From the NCBI RefSeq assembly GCF_900143005.1, contig NZ_FRCS01000001.1:248001-312000 (forward strand): a stretch of DNA of 64,000 nt, written 5' to 3'. The number at the start of each line of letters is the position of its first letter. The first letter of the stretch is position 1. Positions 28,487 through 36,163 of the stretch are shown piece after piece. A program made the translations under genes and the position numbers. Source of the stretch: Cryptosporangium aurantiacum (GTDB lineage Bacteria; Actinomycetota; Actinomycetes; Mycobacteriales; Cryptosporangiaceae). Under the pieces are notes generated by a model, which was not told the DNA's origin, did no database searches, and was given only the letters and a program-made list of their open reading frames with translations.

Positions 28487-29875
28487 TTGAGCACCAACAC
28501 GCTGGACGCCGTCGGCGCCCACGACGTGGTCAACCCGGCGACCGCCGAGGTCATCGGCGTCGTCCACCTGGCCTCCGCGGAGGAGACCGACGCCGCGGTC
28601 GCCCGGGCCAGGGCCGCCTGGCCCGCGTGGCGGGACGTCGCTCCCGCCGATCGCGCGCGCCTCCTGCGGCGGTTCGCCGACACGGTCGATGCGCACATCG
28701 ATGAACTGGCCGCGCTGGAGGTCCGCAACTCCGGGCATCCGATCGGCTCGGCGACCTGGGAGGCCGGGAACGTCCGGGACGTCCTGGAGTACTACGCGGC
28801 CGCGCCGGAACGGAACTTCGGCAAGCAGATCCCGGTCGCCGGCGGCATCGACGTGACGTTCGCCGAGCCGCTCGGCGTCGTCGGGATCATCGTGCCGTGG
28901 AACTTCCCGATGCCGATCGCGGCCTGGGGTTTCGCACCGGCGCTCGCCGCCGGGAACACGGTCGTGCTCAAGCCGGCCGAGTTGACGCCGCTGACCGCGC
29001 TGCGGCTCGGTGAGCTGGCGCTCGAGGCGGGCATCCCGGAGGACGTGTTCACGGTGTTGCCCGGCGCCGGAAAGGTCGCCGGCGAGCGTCTGCTGGAGCA
29101 CGAGGACGTCGCGAAGATCGTCTTCACCGGCTCCACGGCGGTGGGGCAGCACGTGATGGAGAAGTGCGCGGCGACGCTGAAGCGCGTCACGCTCGAACTC
29201 GGCGGGAAGAGCGCGAACATCGTCTTCGCCGACGCGGACCTGGAGAAGGCCGCGGCAGCAGCTCCCGGCGGCGTGTTCGACAACGCGGGGCAGGACTGCT
29301 GCGCCCGCTCGCGGATCCTCGTGCAGCGGTCGGTCTACGAGAAGTTCCTCGCGTTGCTGGAGCCCGCCGTGCGGGGAGTCCGGGTGGGCGACCCGACCTC
29401 GCCGGACACCGAGATGGGACCGCTGGTCAGCGCCGCGCAGCGCGAGCGGGTGTCGGGATACGTCGCGGAGGCGTCGGTGGCGTTCGCGGGCGAGGCGCCC
29501 GACGGCCCCGGATTCTGGTTCCCGCCCACGGTGGTGCTGCCGGCTTCGCCGGCCGACCGGATCGTCACCGAGGAGGTCTTCGGTCCGGTTGTGGCCGTGC
29601 TGCCCTTCGACGACGAGGCGGACGCCGTGCGCATCGCCAACGACACGCTGTACGGGCTGTCCGGCTCGATCTGGACGCGAGACATCGGCCGGGCGCTGCG
29701 GGTCGCGCGGGGCGTCGAGGCAGGCAACCTGAGCATCAACTCCAACTCCTCGGTGCGCTACTCGACGCCGTTCGGCGGCTTCAAGCGCTCCGGGCTCGGG
29801 CGGGAACTCGGCCCCGACGCGCTGGCCGCGTTCACCGAGGTGAAGAACGTCTTCATAGCTACGACGGAGGACTGA
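28487..29875 (+). CDS. NAD(P)-dependent aldehyde dehydrogenase
   Basis: A 462-residue aldehyde dehydrogenase. Visible: IVPWNFPMPIAAW and KPAELTPLTALRLGEL (cofactor), FTGSTAVGQHV, the general base Glu in TLELGGKSANIVF, the nucleophile Cys in FDNAGQDCCARSRIL and EEVFGPVVAVLPF. It starts with TTG at 28487. It lies 58 bp after the ligase and directly abuts the SDR. It would oxidise the aldehyde that arises when a gamma-glutamyl amine is oxidised or deaminated, but the true substrate is inference. Confidence 0.9.
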   Translation: MSTNTLDAVGAHDVVNPATAEVIGVVHLASAEETDAAVARARAAWPAWRDVAPADRARLLRRFADTVDAHIDELAALEVRNSGHPIGSATWEAGNVRDVLEYYAAAPERNFGKQIPVAGGIDVTFAEPLGVVGIIVPWNFPMPIAAWGFAPALAAGNTVVLKPAELTPLTALRLGELALEAGIPEDVFTVLPGAGKVAGERLLEHEDVAKIVFTGSTAVGQHVMEKCAATLKRVTLELGGKSANIVFADADLEKAAAAAPGGVFDNAGQDCCARSRILVQRSVYEKFLALLEPAVRGVRVGDPTSPDTEMGPLVSAAQRERVSGYVAEASVAFAGEAPDGPGFWFPPTVVLPASPADRIVTEEVFGPVVAVLPFDDEADAVRIANDTLYGLSGSIWTRDIGRALRVARGVEAGNLSINSNSSVRYSTPFGGFKRSGLGRELGPDALAAFTEVKNVFIATTED

Positions 29876-30640
29876 ATGGAACGGCTGGCTGACCGGGTGG
29901 CGATCGTCACCGGCGGGGGGAGCGGCATCGGGCTGGCGACCGTTCGCCGGTTCGCGTCCGAGGGCGCGCGGGTGGTGGTCGCGGACGTCGATGAGGCCGC
30001 GGGCAAGGCCGCTGCGGACGAGGTCGGCGGCACGTTCGTGCGCACCGACGTGACTGATGAGGCTGACGTGGCCGCGATGGTTGCGGCGGCGGTGGACACG
30101 TACGGGCGGCTGGACATCGCGTTCAACAACGCGGGCATCTCGCCGCCGGACGACGACTCGATCCTCTCGACGGGCTTGGACGCCTGGCGTCGGGTTCAGG
30201 AAGTGAACCTGACCTCGGTGTACCTGTGCTGCAAGGCGCAGATTCCGGTGATGCAGCGGCAGGGCAAGGGATCGATCATCAACACCGCGTCGTTCGTGGC
30301 GAAGATGGGCGCGGCGACATCGCAGATCTCGTACACCGCGTCGAAGGGCGGGGTGCTGGCGATGTCGCGGGAGCTGGGCGTTCAGTTCGCGCGCGAGGGG
30401 ATCCGGGTCAACGCGCTCTCGCCCGGGCCGGTTGATACGCCGCTGCTGCGGGAGCTGTTCGCGTCGGACCCGGAGCGGGCGGCGCGGCGGATGGTGCACA
30501 TTCCGATGGGGCGGTTCGCGGACGCGACCGAGATCGCGGCGGCGGTGGCGTTCCTGGCGTCGGACGACTCGTCGTTCATCACGGCCAGCGAGTTCCTGGT
30601 GGACGGCGGTATCAGCGGCGCCTACGTCACGCCGCTCTAG
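29876..30640 (+). CDS. Short-chain dehydrogenase/reductase
   Basis: Classical SDR of 254 residues: cofactor motif TGGGSGIGLATVRR, NNAGISPPDD, catalytic Ser in NTASFVAKMG, and YTASKGGVLAMSREL with the Tyr-x-x-x-Lys pair. An acidic residue after the second strand (VVADVDEAA) points to NAD rather than NADP. The C-terminal SDR end FLVDGGISGAYV is complete. Its ATG follows the aldehyde dehydrogenase stop with no gap. Last gene of the cluster, ended by a 20-bp hairpin. Confidence 0.92.
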   Translation: MERLADRVAIVTGGGSGIGLATVRRFASEGARVVVADVDEAAGKAAADEVGGTFVRTDVTDEADVAAMVAAAVDTYGRLDIAFNNAGISPPDDDSILSTGLDAWRRVQEVNLTSVYLCCKAQIPVMQRQGKGSIINTASFVAKMGAATSQISYTASKGGVLAMSRELGVQFAREGIRVNALSPGPVDTPLLRELFASDPERAARRMVHIPMGRFADATEIAAAVAFLASDDSSFITASEFLVDGGISGAYVTPL

Positions 30641-30642
30641 GA

Positions 30643-30688
30643 TGAAAAGCGGATCAGGCCAGTCATAGCTGGCCTGATCCGCTTTTCA
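30643..30688. terminator. 20-bp hairpin between convergent SDR and ABC permease genes
   Basis: TGAAAAGCGGATCAGGCCAG (30643-30662) pairs fully with 30669-30688 over a TCATAG loop. The CTTTTC of the 3' arm provides T-rich bases in the plus direction and GAAAAG in the minus, so it can end both transcripts. It contains the TGA of the permease. Confidence 0.8.
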
Positions 30689-31459
30689 CGAGGAGCGTTG
30701 GTAGGTGCGGAAGGCGCTCACGGCCGCGACGGCGAGCACCAGCGCGAGTGCCGCGAGCTGAGCGGCGTCGCGGCCGACGAGGGCCCAGTCCGGGGACGCC
30801 GACAGTGCCTCGCGGCTGCCGGTCGCCGCCCAGTCCAGCGGATTCCACTTCGCCGCCGACGCCACCCACGACGGCATCAGCGACGGCGCGATCATCACCG
30901 ACGACAGGAACGACAGCGGCAGCGTGAGGAACTGCGACAGGCCGATCAGCGCGTTCTGCGAGCGGAGCAGCACTGCCAGAGCGTCCGACAGCGCAGTGAA
31001 GGCCGCAGCCAGCAGCACGGCCAGACCGATCGTGACCGGAACCCCCACCCAGCTACCCGGGTAGCGAACCCCGGCGAGCCACGCAGCGGCGAACACGATC
31101 AGGCCGAGGATCACCATGCAGATCCCCTGGTAGACGATCGAGGCGGCGATGATCGCCCCGCGTCGGGTGGGCGAGCTGAGCGTCCGGTCCATCACGCCGC
31201 GCTCGATGTCCTGGATCAGGTCGGAGCCGGCCCAGTTGGCGGTGAGCATCGCGGTCATCGCCACCACGCCGGGAGCGAGGTACTCCAGGTACGAGTCGCC
31301 GATCCCCGGCAGCCGGTCGATCGCGCTGAACACCGTGCCGAACAGCAGCAGCCACAGCAGCGGCTGGATCAGGTTGAACGCCAGGAACACCGGCTGGCGC
31401 CCGAGTGTCCGCAGCGAACGGACGGTGAGCAGCCGGGTCTGGGTGAGCGCGAGCGTCAT
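30686..31459 (-). CDS. ABC-2 type transporter permease (DrrB-like)
   Basis: A 257-residue permease with six predicted membrane segments and the ABC-2 pattern: RTLGRQPVFLAFNLIQPLLWLLLFG, LAPGVVAMTAMLTANW, DIERGVMDRTLSSPTRRGAII (the conserved cytoplasmic loop), FLTLPLSFLSSVMIAPSLMP and a late WNPLDWA. Typical of DrrB-like drug or lipid exporters. ATG 31459 overlaps the ATPase stop by four bases (ATGA), so the two proteins are made together. Confidence 0.9.
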   Translation of the reverse strand: MTLALTQTRLLTVRSLRTLGRQPVFLAFNLIQPLLWLLLFGTVFSAIDRLPGIGDSYLEYLAPGVVAMTAMLTANWAGSDLIQDIERGVMDRTLSSPTRRGAIIAASIVYQGICMVILGLIVFAAAWLAGVRYPGSWVGVPVTIGLAVLLAAAFTALSDALAVLLRSQNALIGLSQFLTLPLSFLSSVMIAPSLMPSWVASAAKWNPLDWAATGSREALSASPDWALVGRDAAQLAALALVLAVAAVSAFRTYQRSS

Positions 31460-32466
31460 GCCGCCACCTCGCTGCCCTCGACGTCGGCCGAGGCCCGGTA
31501 CGCCCGCCCGGCGTACCGCAGGTAGACGTCGTCCAGTGAAGCGCGGCTCAGCCCCGCGCCGAGCAGCGGGATCTCCGCGCGCTGCAGTGCGGTGAGCGCG
31601 TCCGGGAGTACGCCCGCGGCGTCCCGGGCCTGCGCGCGCAGGCGCAGCCCGTCGCGTCGCACGTGGACGACGCCCGGCAGCCGCTCCAGCAGCGCACCCG
31701 CACGCCCCGCGTCGTCGGTCGACACCAGGTCGACCTGGACCGTGTCGCCGCCGAGGTCGGCCTTGAGCGCGGCCGGGTCGCCCTGGGCGACGACCTGGCC
31801 GCGGTCGACGATCAGCAGGTCGTCGGCCATCTGGTCGGCCTCGTCCAAGTAGTGGGTGGTGAGGACGACGGTCAACCCGCTGGTTCTGGTCAGGGCCGAC
31901 ACCGTAGCCCAGAGCTGGGTCCGCGCTTCCGGGTCGAGCCCGGTGGTCGGCTCGTCGAGGAACAGCACACGGGGCGCGTGCACCAGCCCCATCGCGACGT
32001 CGAGCTTGCGCTGCATGCCGCCCGACCACGTCTTGGTGAGTCGGTCGGCGGGGTCCTCCAGGCCGAACGCGGCGAGTAACTCGGCGGCCTTCCGCGCTGC
32101 GGCCCGGCGTCCGATGCCGCGGAGGCGGGCGCTCAGCATCAGGTTCTCGCGGCCGGTCGCCATCGGATCGAAGCCGGGCCGCTGGGAGACGTAGCCGATG
32201 TCGCGCCGGACCGCGGCCGGCTGCCGGAGGACGTCGGAGCCGGCGACCTCAGCGGTGCCGCTGTCCGGGCGGCTGAGCGTACTGAGGATCTTGACGGTGG
32301 TGGATTTGCCGGCGCCGTTGGGGCCCAGCATCGCGAAGACGGTGCCGGGCGGCACCTCGAAGCTGATGCCTTTCAACGCCGAGACGGCTTTCGCGCCGCG
32401 TCCGTAGGTCTTGGTCAGTTCGGTCGCGCGGATGACTGGGTTTTCCGCACGGTCAGGCTCAGGCAT
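31456..32466 (-). CDS. ABC transporter ATPase (DrrA-like)
   Basis: A 336-residue ATPase partner of the ABC-2 permease. Walker A is GPNGAGKST (residues 48-56), the signature WSGGMQRKLDVA, Walker B VLFLDEPTTGLDPEA and the His switch LTTHYLDEADQMAD. The C-terminal extension, with LVSTDDAGRAGALLERLPGV and a late SLDDVYLRYAGR, is the DrrA-type regulatory domain. The substrate is unknown. It probably shares control with the upstream PadR gene. Confidence 0.93.
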   Translation of the reverse strand: MPEPDRAENPVIRATELTKTYGRGAKAVSALKGISFEVPPGTVFAMLGPNGAGKSTTVKILSTLSRPDSGTAEVAGSDVLRQPAAVRRDIGYVSQRPGFDPMATGRENLMLSARLRGIGRRAAARKAAELLAAFGLEDPADRLTKTWSGGMQRKLDVAMGLVHAPRVLFLDEPTTGLDPEARTQLWATVSALTRTSGLTVVLTTHYLDEADQMADDLLIVDRGQVVAQGDPAALKADLGGDTVQVDLVSTDDAGRAGALLERLPGVVHVRRDGLRLRAQARDAAGVLPDALTALQRAEIPLLGAGLSRASLDDVYLRYAGRAYRASADVEGSEVAA

Positions 32467-32581
32467 GGTTCACCCTTCAGGGGTTCATGACGGCCGAGCC
32501 GGCGAAGGCGGCGACGGTACCCTGAAGATGCGACTCTCGGATCGTCGTCCGCTCCGGCGGGCTCGGTTCGGGGATTCGAGG

Positions 32582-32620
32582 CGACCCTCGGCCGGCGTTG
32601 GCGCGCCGAACCGAGGGTCG
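32582..32620 (-). terminator. Inverted repeat after the PadR gene
   Basis: CGACCCTCGG (32582-32591) mirrors CCGAGGGTCG (32611-32620). The 19-nt loop holds GGCGCGCC, itself a palindrome. It sits 8-46 bp beyond the PadR stop on the minus strand, before the transporter genes. It could be an attenuating terminator or an operator for the transporter. Confidence 0.5.
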
Positions 32621-32627
32621 TCGTCTG

Positions 32628-33326
32628 TCAGCGGCTCTCCGGTGGCACCACCTCCGGAGGCCAGTCCGTCGGCGCGAAGACCGCCGGGAACTCCTCGTGC
32701 AGCTTCGCGTCGACCTCGTCGGGCGGCAGCCCGGCACCACGCAGCTCGTGGATCCGGTGCCAGAAGTCCAGCCCGCTCAGCGAGCCGTGCTCGATGTCGT
32801 GCAGCAGGTCCCGGACGAAGCGGATCTCGGCGTCGCGGACCGCGGACTCGTACTCGTTCTCCAGCATGAAGATCCGCGGAAGGTTCCCGACCGACTGCTG
32901 CACTGCCGCGGACGACCGGGCGGCCAGCACCAGCGAATCGAGCCGGAGCCGGAGGAGGCGCACGGCGTCCTCCGGCGGCAGCGCGCCGAGCAGCGACAGG
33001 GCCGCCTCGAACTGGGTGTACTCCTTGACCGGCCGGCCCACGAGGTCGCTGAGCCAGTCCTCGACCTCTTGCAGGCCGGCCTCGGTGATCGCGTAGATCG
33101 TGCGCTCCGGACGCCGTCCGTCGCGGGTGGTCTCCTGCGCCTCGATCAGCCCGTGGCGTTGCAACGACTCGATCACCGAGTACAGCGACCCGTAGTTGAG
33201 CTTGATGCTCTCGTCCTTGCGGCGCTCGCGGAGCGTCGCGGACATCTCGTATGGATGCATCGGACGCTCTTCGAGCAGCGTCAGCGCAGCGAGTGCCAGC
33301 GGGTTGGAGACCCGACGCCGCGCCAT
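32628..33326 (-). CDS. PadR-family transcriptional regulator
   Basis: A 232-residue PadR protein. The N-terminal winged helix is LALAALTLLEERPMHPYEMSATL, followed by LNYGSLYSVIESLQRHGLIEAQE and the wing RRPERTIYAITEAGLQEVEDWL. The longer C-terminal helical part places it in the larger PadR class that dimerises through extra helices. PadR repressors commonly sit next to ABC or multidrug exporter genes and respond to the exported compound. ATG 33326, GGAGGGAGC upstream. Co-directional with DrrAB, 160 bp apart. Confidence 0.9.
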   Translation of the reverse strand: MARRRVSNPLALAALTLLEERPMHPYEMSATLRERRKDESIKLNYGSLYSVIESLQRHGLIEAQETTRDGRRPERTIYAITEAGLQEVEDWLSDLVGRPVKEYTQFEAALSLLGALPPEDAVRLLRLRLDSLVLAARSSAAVQQSVGNLPRIFMLENEYESAVRDAEIRFVRDLLHDIEHGSLSGLDFWHRIHELRGAGLPPDEVDAKLHEEFPAVFAPTDWPPEVVPPESR

Positions 33327-33356
33327 CGCATGCTCCCTCCAGATCGAATACTCGAC

Positions 33357-34064
33357 TCAGAGTACTCGGGGAAGGCGAGCCGCGTCGATGAGTGCGGTGA
33401 ACAGGCGTCGGTCGTCGAGCATCTCGGGGTGCCACTGGACGCCGACCGCGAACCTCAGCGCGGGGTCCTCGACCGCTTCGATCGTGCCGTCGTCGGCGCG
33501 GGCGGTCACCACCAGCTCGCCCGGGTCGTCCACGGCCTGGTGGTGATGGGCGTTCACCTTGAGGTCGGTGTCCCCGAGCGCGTCGGCCACCCGGCTGCCC
33601 GGGATCGCCCGCACGGTGTGCCAGCTGAAGACGCCGAGCACCTCGCGGTGATCGTGGTGTCCGACGACGCTCGGCAGGTCCTGGATGAGCGTCCCGCCGC
33701 GGGCGACCGCCATCAGCTGGGCGCCCCGGCAGACGCCGAGTAACGGCAGGTCCCTGGCGAACGCGCCGCTGATGAGTAACAGCTCGCCGGCGTCGCGTTC
33801 GGGCTGCGGCGCATCGGTGGAGGGGTGCGGCACGGCACCGTAGCGCGCCGGGTCCACGTCCACGCCCCCGGCGACGACCAGCGCGTCGAGCGCGTCGAGC
33901 ACGGCGTCATCCGTACTGTCCGGCGGGAGCACCAGCGCACGACCCCCGGCGGCCGTCACCGAGTCGACGTACACCTGGGGGAGCAGCGAGGCCCGGAAGT
34001 CCCAGACTCCCCAGCGGGCCTGCTCGACGTAACACGTGATGCCGACGAGCGGACGACGGGCCAT
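33357..34064 (-). CDS. Gamma-glutamyl hydrolase, class I amidotransferase (PuuD-like)
   Basis: A 235-residue peptidase C26/PuuD-type enzyme. The Cys-His-Glu triad is C112 in LLGVCRGAQ, H212 and E214 in VGVQWHPEML. LVVAGGVDVDPARYG and VNAHHHQAVDD are typical of the gamma-glutamyl-GABA hydrolase subgroup. In gamma-glutamyl amine catabolism it removes the glutamyl group after oxidation, so it would complete the ligase/ALDH/SDR cluster 3 kb away, although the DrrAB-PadR genes lie between. It is divergent from cimA. Confidence 0.88.
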   Translation of the reverse strand: MARRPLVGITCYVEQARWGVWDFRASLLPQVYVDSVTAAGGRALVLPPDSTDDAVLDALDALVVAGGVDVDPARYGAVPHPSTDAPQPERDAGELLLISGAFARDLPLLGVCRGAQLMAVARGGTLIQDLPSVVGHHDHREVLGVFSWHTVRAIPGSRVADALGDTDLKVNAHHHQAVDDPGELVVTARADDGTIEAVEDPALRFAVGVQWHPEMLDDRRLFTALIDAARLPRVL

Positions 34065-34198
34065 GCGGCCTCCTTCGAGTCAGGGGTTCCATCGTCTTTC
34101 GGCATCATTGCGGGATTGTGTCGGGTGACTACCGTCACATCGAGACCACCATCTGGACGCAAGCGCGGGTCGCTCCGCCGCCCGGCGTCCGGATGTGT

Positions 34199-34204
34199 CA
34201 GTAT
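34199..34204 (+). promoter_or_regulatory. Possible -10 of the cimA leader transcript
   Basis: CAGTAT lies 6 bp before the GTG of the cimA leader peptide, nearly the same spacing as TAGCGT before the ilvB leader GTG (7 bp). No good -35 is visible at 17 bp, so the support is mainly the parallel with ilvB. Confidence 0.4.
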
Positions 34205-34210
34205 CGAGCC

Positions 34211-34237
34211 GTGACCGGGTTCTGCATTACCAGCTAG
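34211..34237 (+). CDS. cimA leader peptide
   Basis: GTG-started ORF of eight codons plus TAG encoding VTGFCITS. It holds one Ile codon, the product of the citramalate route, with Cys and Thr beside it. Its end, AGC-TAG followed by GCGCG, is identical to that of the ilvB leader. The short length and single Ile codon make the sensing weaker than in ilvB, but position and downstream folds support a regulatory role. Confidence 0.7.
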   Translation: MTGFCITS

Positions 34238-34295
34238 CGCGCCAGCACGCACCACGCTGACGCGCAGACCTCCCACGAGCGTGGGGGGTCTTTTT
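34237..34295 (+). promoter_or_regulatory. cimA transcription attenuator
   Basis: Same layout as the ilvB leader. The pause stem is GCGCGCCAGC (34237-34246) with GCTGACGCGC (34256-34265), one mismatch. The terminator is GACCTCCCAC (34267-34276) with GTGGGGGGTC (34281-34290), loop GAGC, then five T. The antiterminator is CCACGCT (34252-34258) with AGCGTGG (34278-34284), 7 bp perfect. The antiterminator excludes both other stems. Stalling on the Ile codon would open the pause stem and allow readthrough into cimA. Confidence 0.8.
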
Positions 34296-34371
34296 GTTGG
34301 TCCTGGGCCCGCTCCCGAACGTGCCCTGGCCTGGTCCGAGCCGTACTCGACCGCGCTGAGAGGTCTACGAC

Positions 34372-35976
34372 ATGCCCACCGCCCTGGATGACAGCTTCCA
34401 CGTCTTCGACACCACGCTGCGAGACGGGGGACAGCGCGAGGGCATTTCGTACTCCGCGACCGACAAACTTGCGGTGGCGCGGTTGCTGGACGACGTCGGG
34501 GTGGGGTTCATCGAGGGCGGCTGGCCCGGTGCGCTGCCGACCGACACCGAGTTCTTCGCCAGGGCGCGCGAGGAGCTCACGCTCAAGCACGCCCAGTTGG
34601 TCGCGTTCGGCTCGACCCGTCGCGCGGGTGTCCGCGTCCAGGACGACAAGCAGGTGGCCGCGCTGCTGGAAGCCCAGACGCCGGCCGTCTGCCTGGTCGC
34701 GAAGTCCGACGTCCGGCACGTGACCGACGCGCTGCGGACCACCTACGAGGAGAACCTGGCGATGGTGCGCGACACGGTCGCGTACCTGGTCGGCGAGGGC
34801 CGCCGGGTGTTCCTCGACTGCGAGCACTTCTTCGACGGGTACGCCCACGACCGGGACTACGGCGTGCGGGTGCTGACCGCGGCCTTCGAGGCCGGCGCCG
34901 ATGTCGGCGTGCTCTGCGACACCAACGGCGGCATGCTGCCGATGGGCGTCGGGCGGGTGGTGTCCGAGGTGATCGCGCGGACCGGCTTCCGCGTCGGTAT
35001 GCACGCCCAGGACGACACCGCGTGCGCGGTCGCGAACACGCTGGCCGCGGTCGAGGCCGGGGCGACGCACGTCCAGGGCACCGCGAACGGCTACGGCGAG
35101 CGGGCGGGCAACGCCGACCTGTTCGCGGTCATCGGCGGCCTGGTCACGAAAATGAACCGGCCGGTGGTACCTGCGGAGTGCCTGCCCGAGCTGGTGCGGG
35201 TGTCGCACGCGATCGCCGAGATCGCGAACATCGCACCGGACACCCACCAGCCGTACGTGGGCGCCAGCGCGTTCGCGCACAAGGCCGGCCTGCACGCCAG
35301 CGCGATCAAGGTCGCGCCGGAGCTCTACAACCACATGGAGCCCTCGGTCGTCGGCAACGACATGCGGATCCTGGTCACCGAGATGGCGGGCCGGGCCTCG
35401 ATCGAGTTGAAGGCCCGCGAGCTCGGCATCGACCTCGCCGACGAGCCCCAGGCGGTCGGCCGGGTGGTCTCCCGGGTGAAGGAGCTGGAGGCGGCGGGCT
35501 CGTCGTTCGAGGCCGCGGACGCGTCGTTCGAGCTGCTCGTCCGCTCGGAGCTGGAGGGCGCGGACGCGCCGACGTTCTTCCAGCTGGAGTCGTACCGGGT
35601 GCTGGTCGAGCAGCGCGGTGACGAGGTGGTCAGCGAGGCGACCGTGAAGCTCGCGGTCGACGGCGAGCGGGTAATCGCCACCGCCGAGGGCAACGGCCCG
35701 GTGAGCGCGCTCGACCGGGCGCTGCGGCAGGCGCTGACGACGTTCTACCCGTCGCTGGCGGAGCTGGAGCTGGCCGACTACAAGGTGCGGATCCTGGACG
35801 GCCGGTACGGCACCGACGCGGTGACGCGCGTCCTCATCGACACCACCGACCACAAGGGCGAGTGGACGACGGTGGGAGTGCACGGGAACGTCATCGAGGC
35901 GTCGTGGCGGGCGATGATCGACTCGCTCAACTACGGTCTGCGCCGCGCAGGCGCCCCGGTCCTCGCGCCGAACTGA
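34372..35976 (+). CDS. cimA: Citramalate synthase
   Basis: Condenses pyruvate with acetyl-CoA to (R)-citramalate, entering isoleucine synthesis without threonine. The 534-residue protein opens VFDTTLRDGGQREG, has the metal-binding and active-site stretches VGMHAQDDTACAVANT and HVQGTANGYGERAGN, and the conserved FAHKAGLHASAI loop. The C-terminal LeuA-type regulatory domain (DRALRQALTTFYPSLAEL to the end) is present. Length and motifs fit CimA rather than LeuA, which would show a HxH-containing variant in shorter or longer forms. It is read from the attenuator upstream; leuCD and leuB products process its product in relatives. Confidence 0.93.
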   Translation: MPTALDDSFHVFDTTLRDGGQREGISYSATDKLAVARLLDDVGVGFIEGGWPGALPTDTEFFARAREELTLKHAQLVAFGSTRRAGVRVQDDKQVAALLEAQTPAVCLVAKSDVRHVTDALRTTYEENLAMVRDTVAYLVGEGRRVFLDCEHFFDGYAHDRDYGVRVLTAAFEAGADVGVLCDTNGGMLPMGVGRVVSEVIARTGFRVGMHAQDDTACAVANTLAAVEAGATHVQGTANGYGERAGNADLFAVIGGLVTKMNRPVVPAECLPELVRVSHAIAEIANIAPDTHQPYVGASAFAHKAGLHASAIKVAPELYNHMEPSVVGNDMRILVTEMAGRASIELKARELGIDLADEPQAVGRVVSRVKELEAAGSSFEAADASFELLVRSELEGADAPTFFQLESYRVLVEQRGDEVVSEATVKLAVDGERVIATAEGNGPVSALDRALRQALTTFYPSLAELELADYKVRILDGRYGTDAVTRVLIDTTDHKGEWTTVGVHGNVIEASWRAMIDSLNYGLRRAGAPVLAPN

Positions 35977-36064
35977 CCCCGCTGCGGCGCGGCTCGTCGG
36001 CCGCGCCGCGCAGCGCCGGGCGTAGGGCCGCTTCGAAGCGCGACAAACGGGTAGCCACTGCAGC

Positions 36065-36160
36065 ATGTTCTTGTTCTTCTCGAACCGTCTCGGCTGCCTG
36101 GGCTCCGTGCTCCTCAGCCTGGTAATCACCGCGATCCTGATCGCAATCTTCGCCCTTTGA
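36065..36160 (+). CDS. 31-residue membrane micro-protein
   Basis: Micro-gene of 32 codons with ATG and TGA. The peptide begins MFLFFSNRLGCLGSVLLSL and continues as one membrane helix (VITAILIAIFAL). The opening MFxFxSNRLGC resembles short hydrophobic proteins I associate with other actinobacteria. No clear ribosome binding site is visible. It lies 88 bp after cimA and its stop comes four bases before the end of the convergent gene. Function unknown. Confidence 0.55.
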   Translation: MFLFFSNRLGCLGSVLLSLVITAILIAIFAL

Positions 36161-36163
36161 GGC

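Noticed and set aside
28442-30499. A 685-codon open frame opposite the ALDH and SDR genes
   Set aside because: Antisense shadow of two clear genes with composition typical of such frames.
34234-36129. A 631-codon open frame opposite cimA
   Set aside because: Shadow of cimA; no recognisable domain, and it would cross the attenuator.
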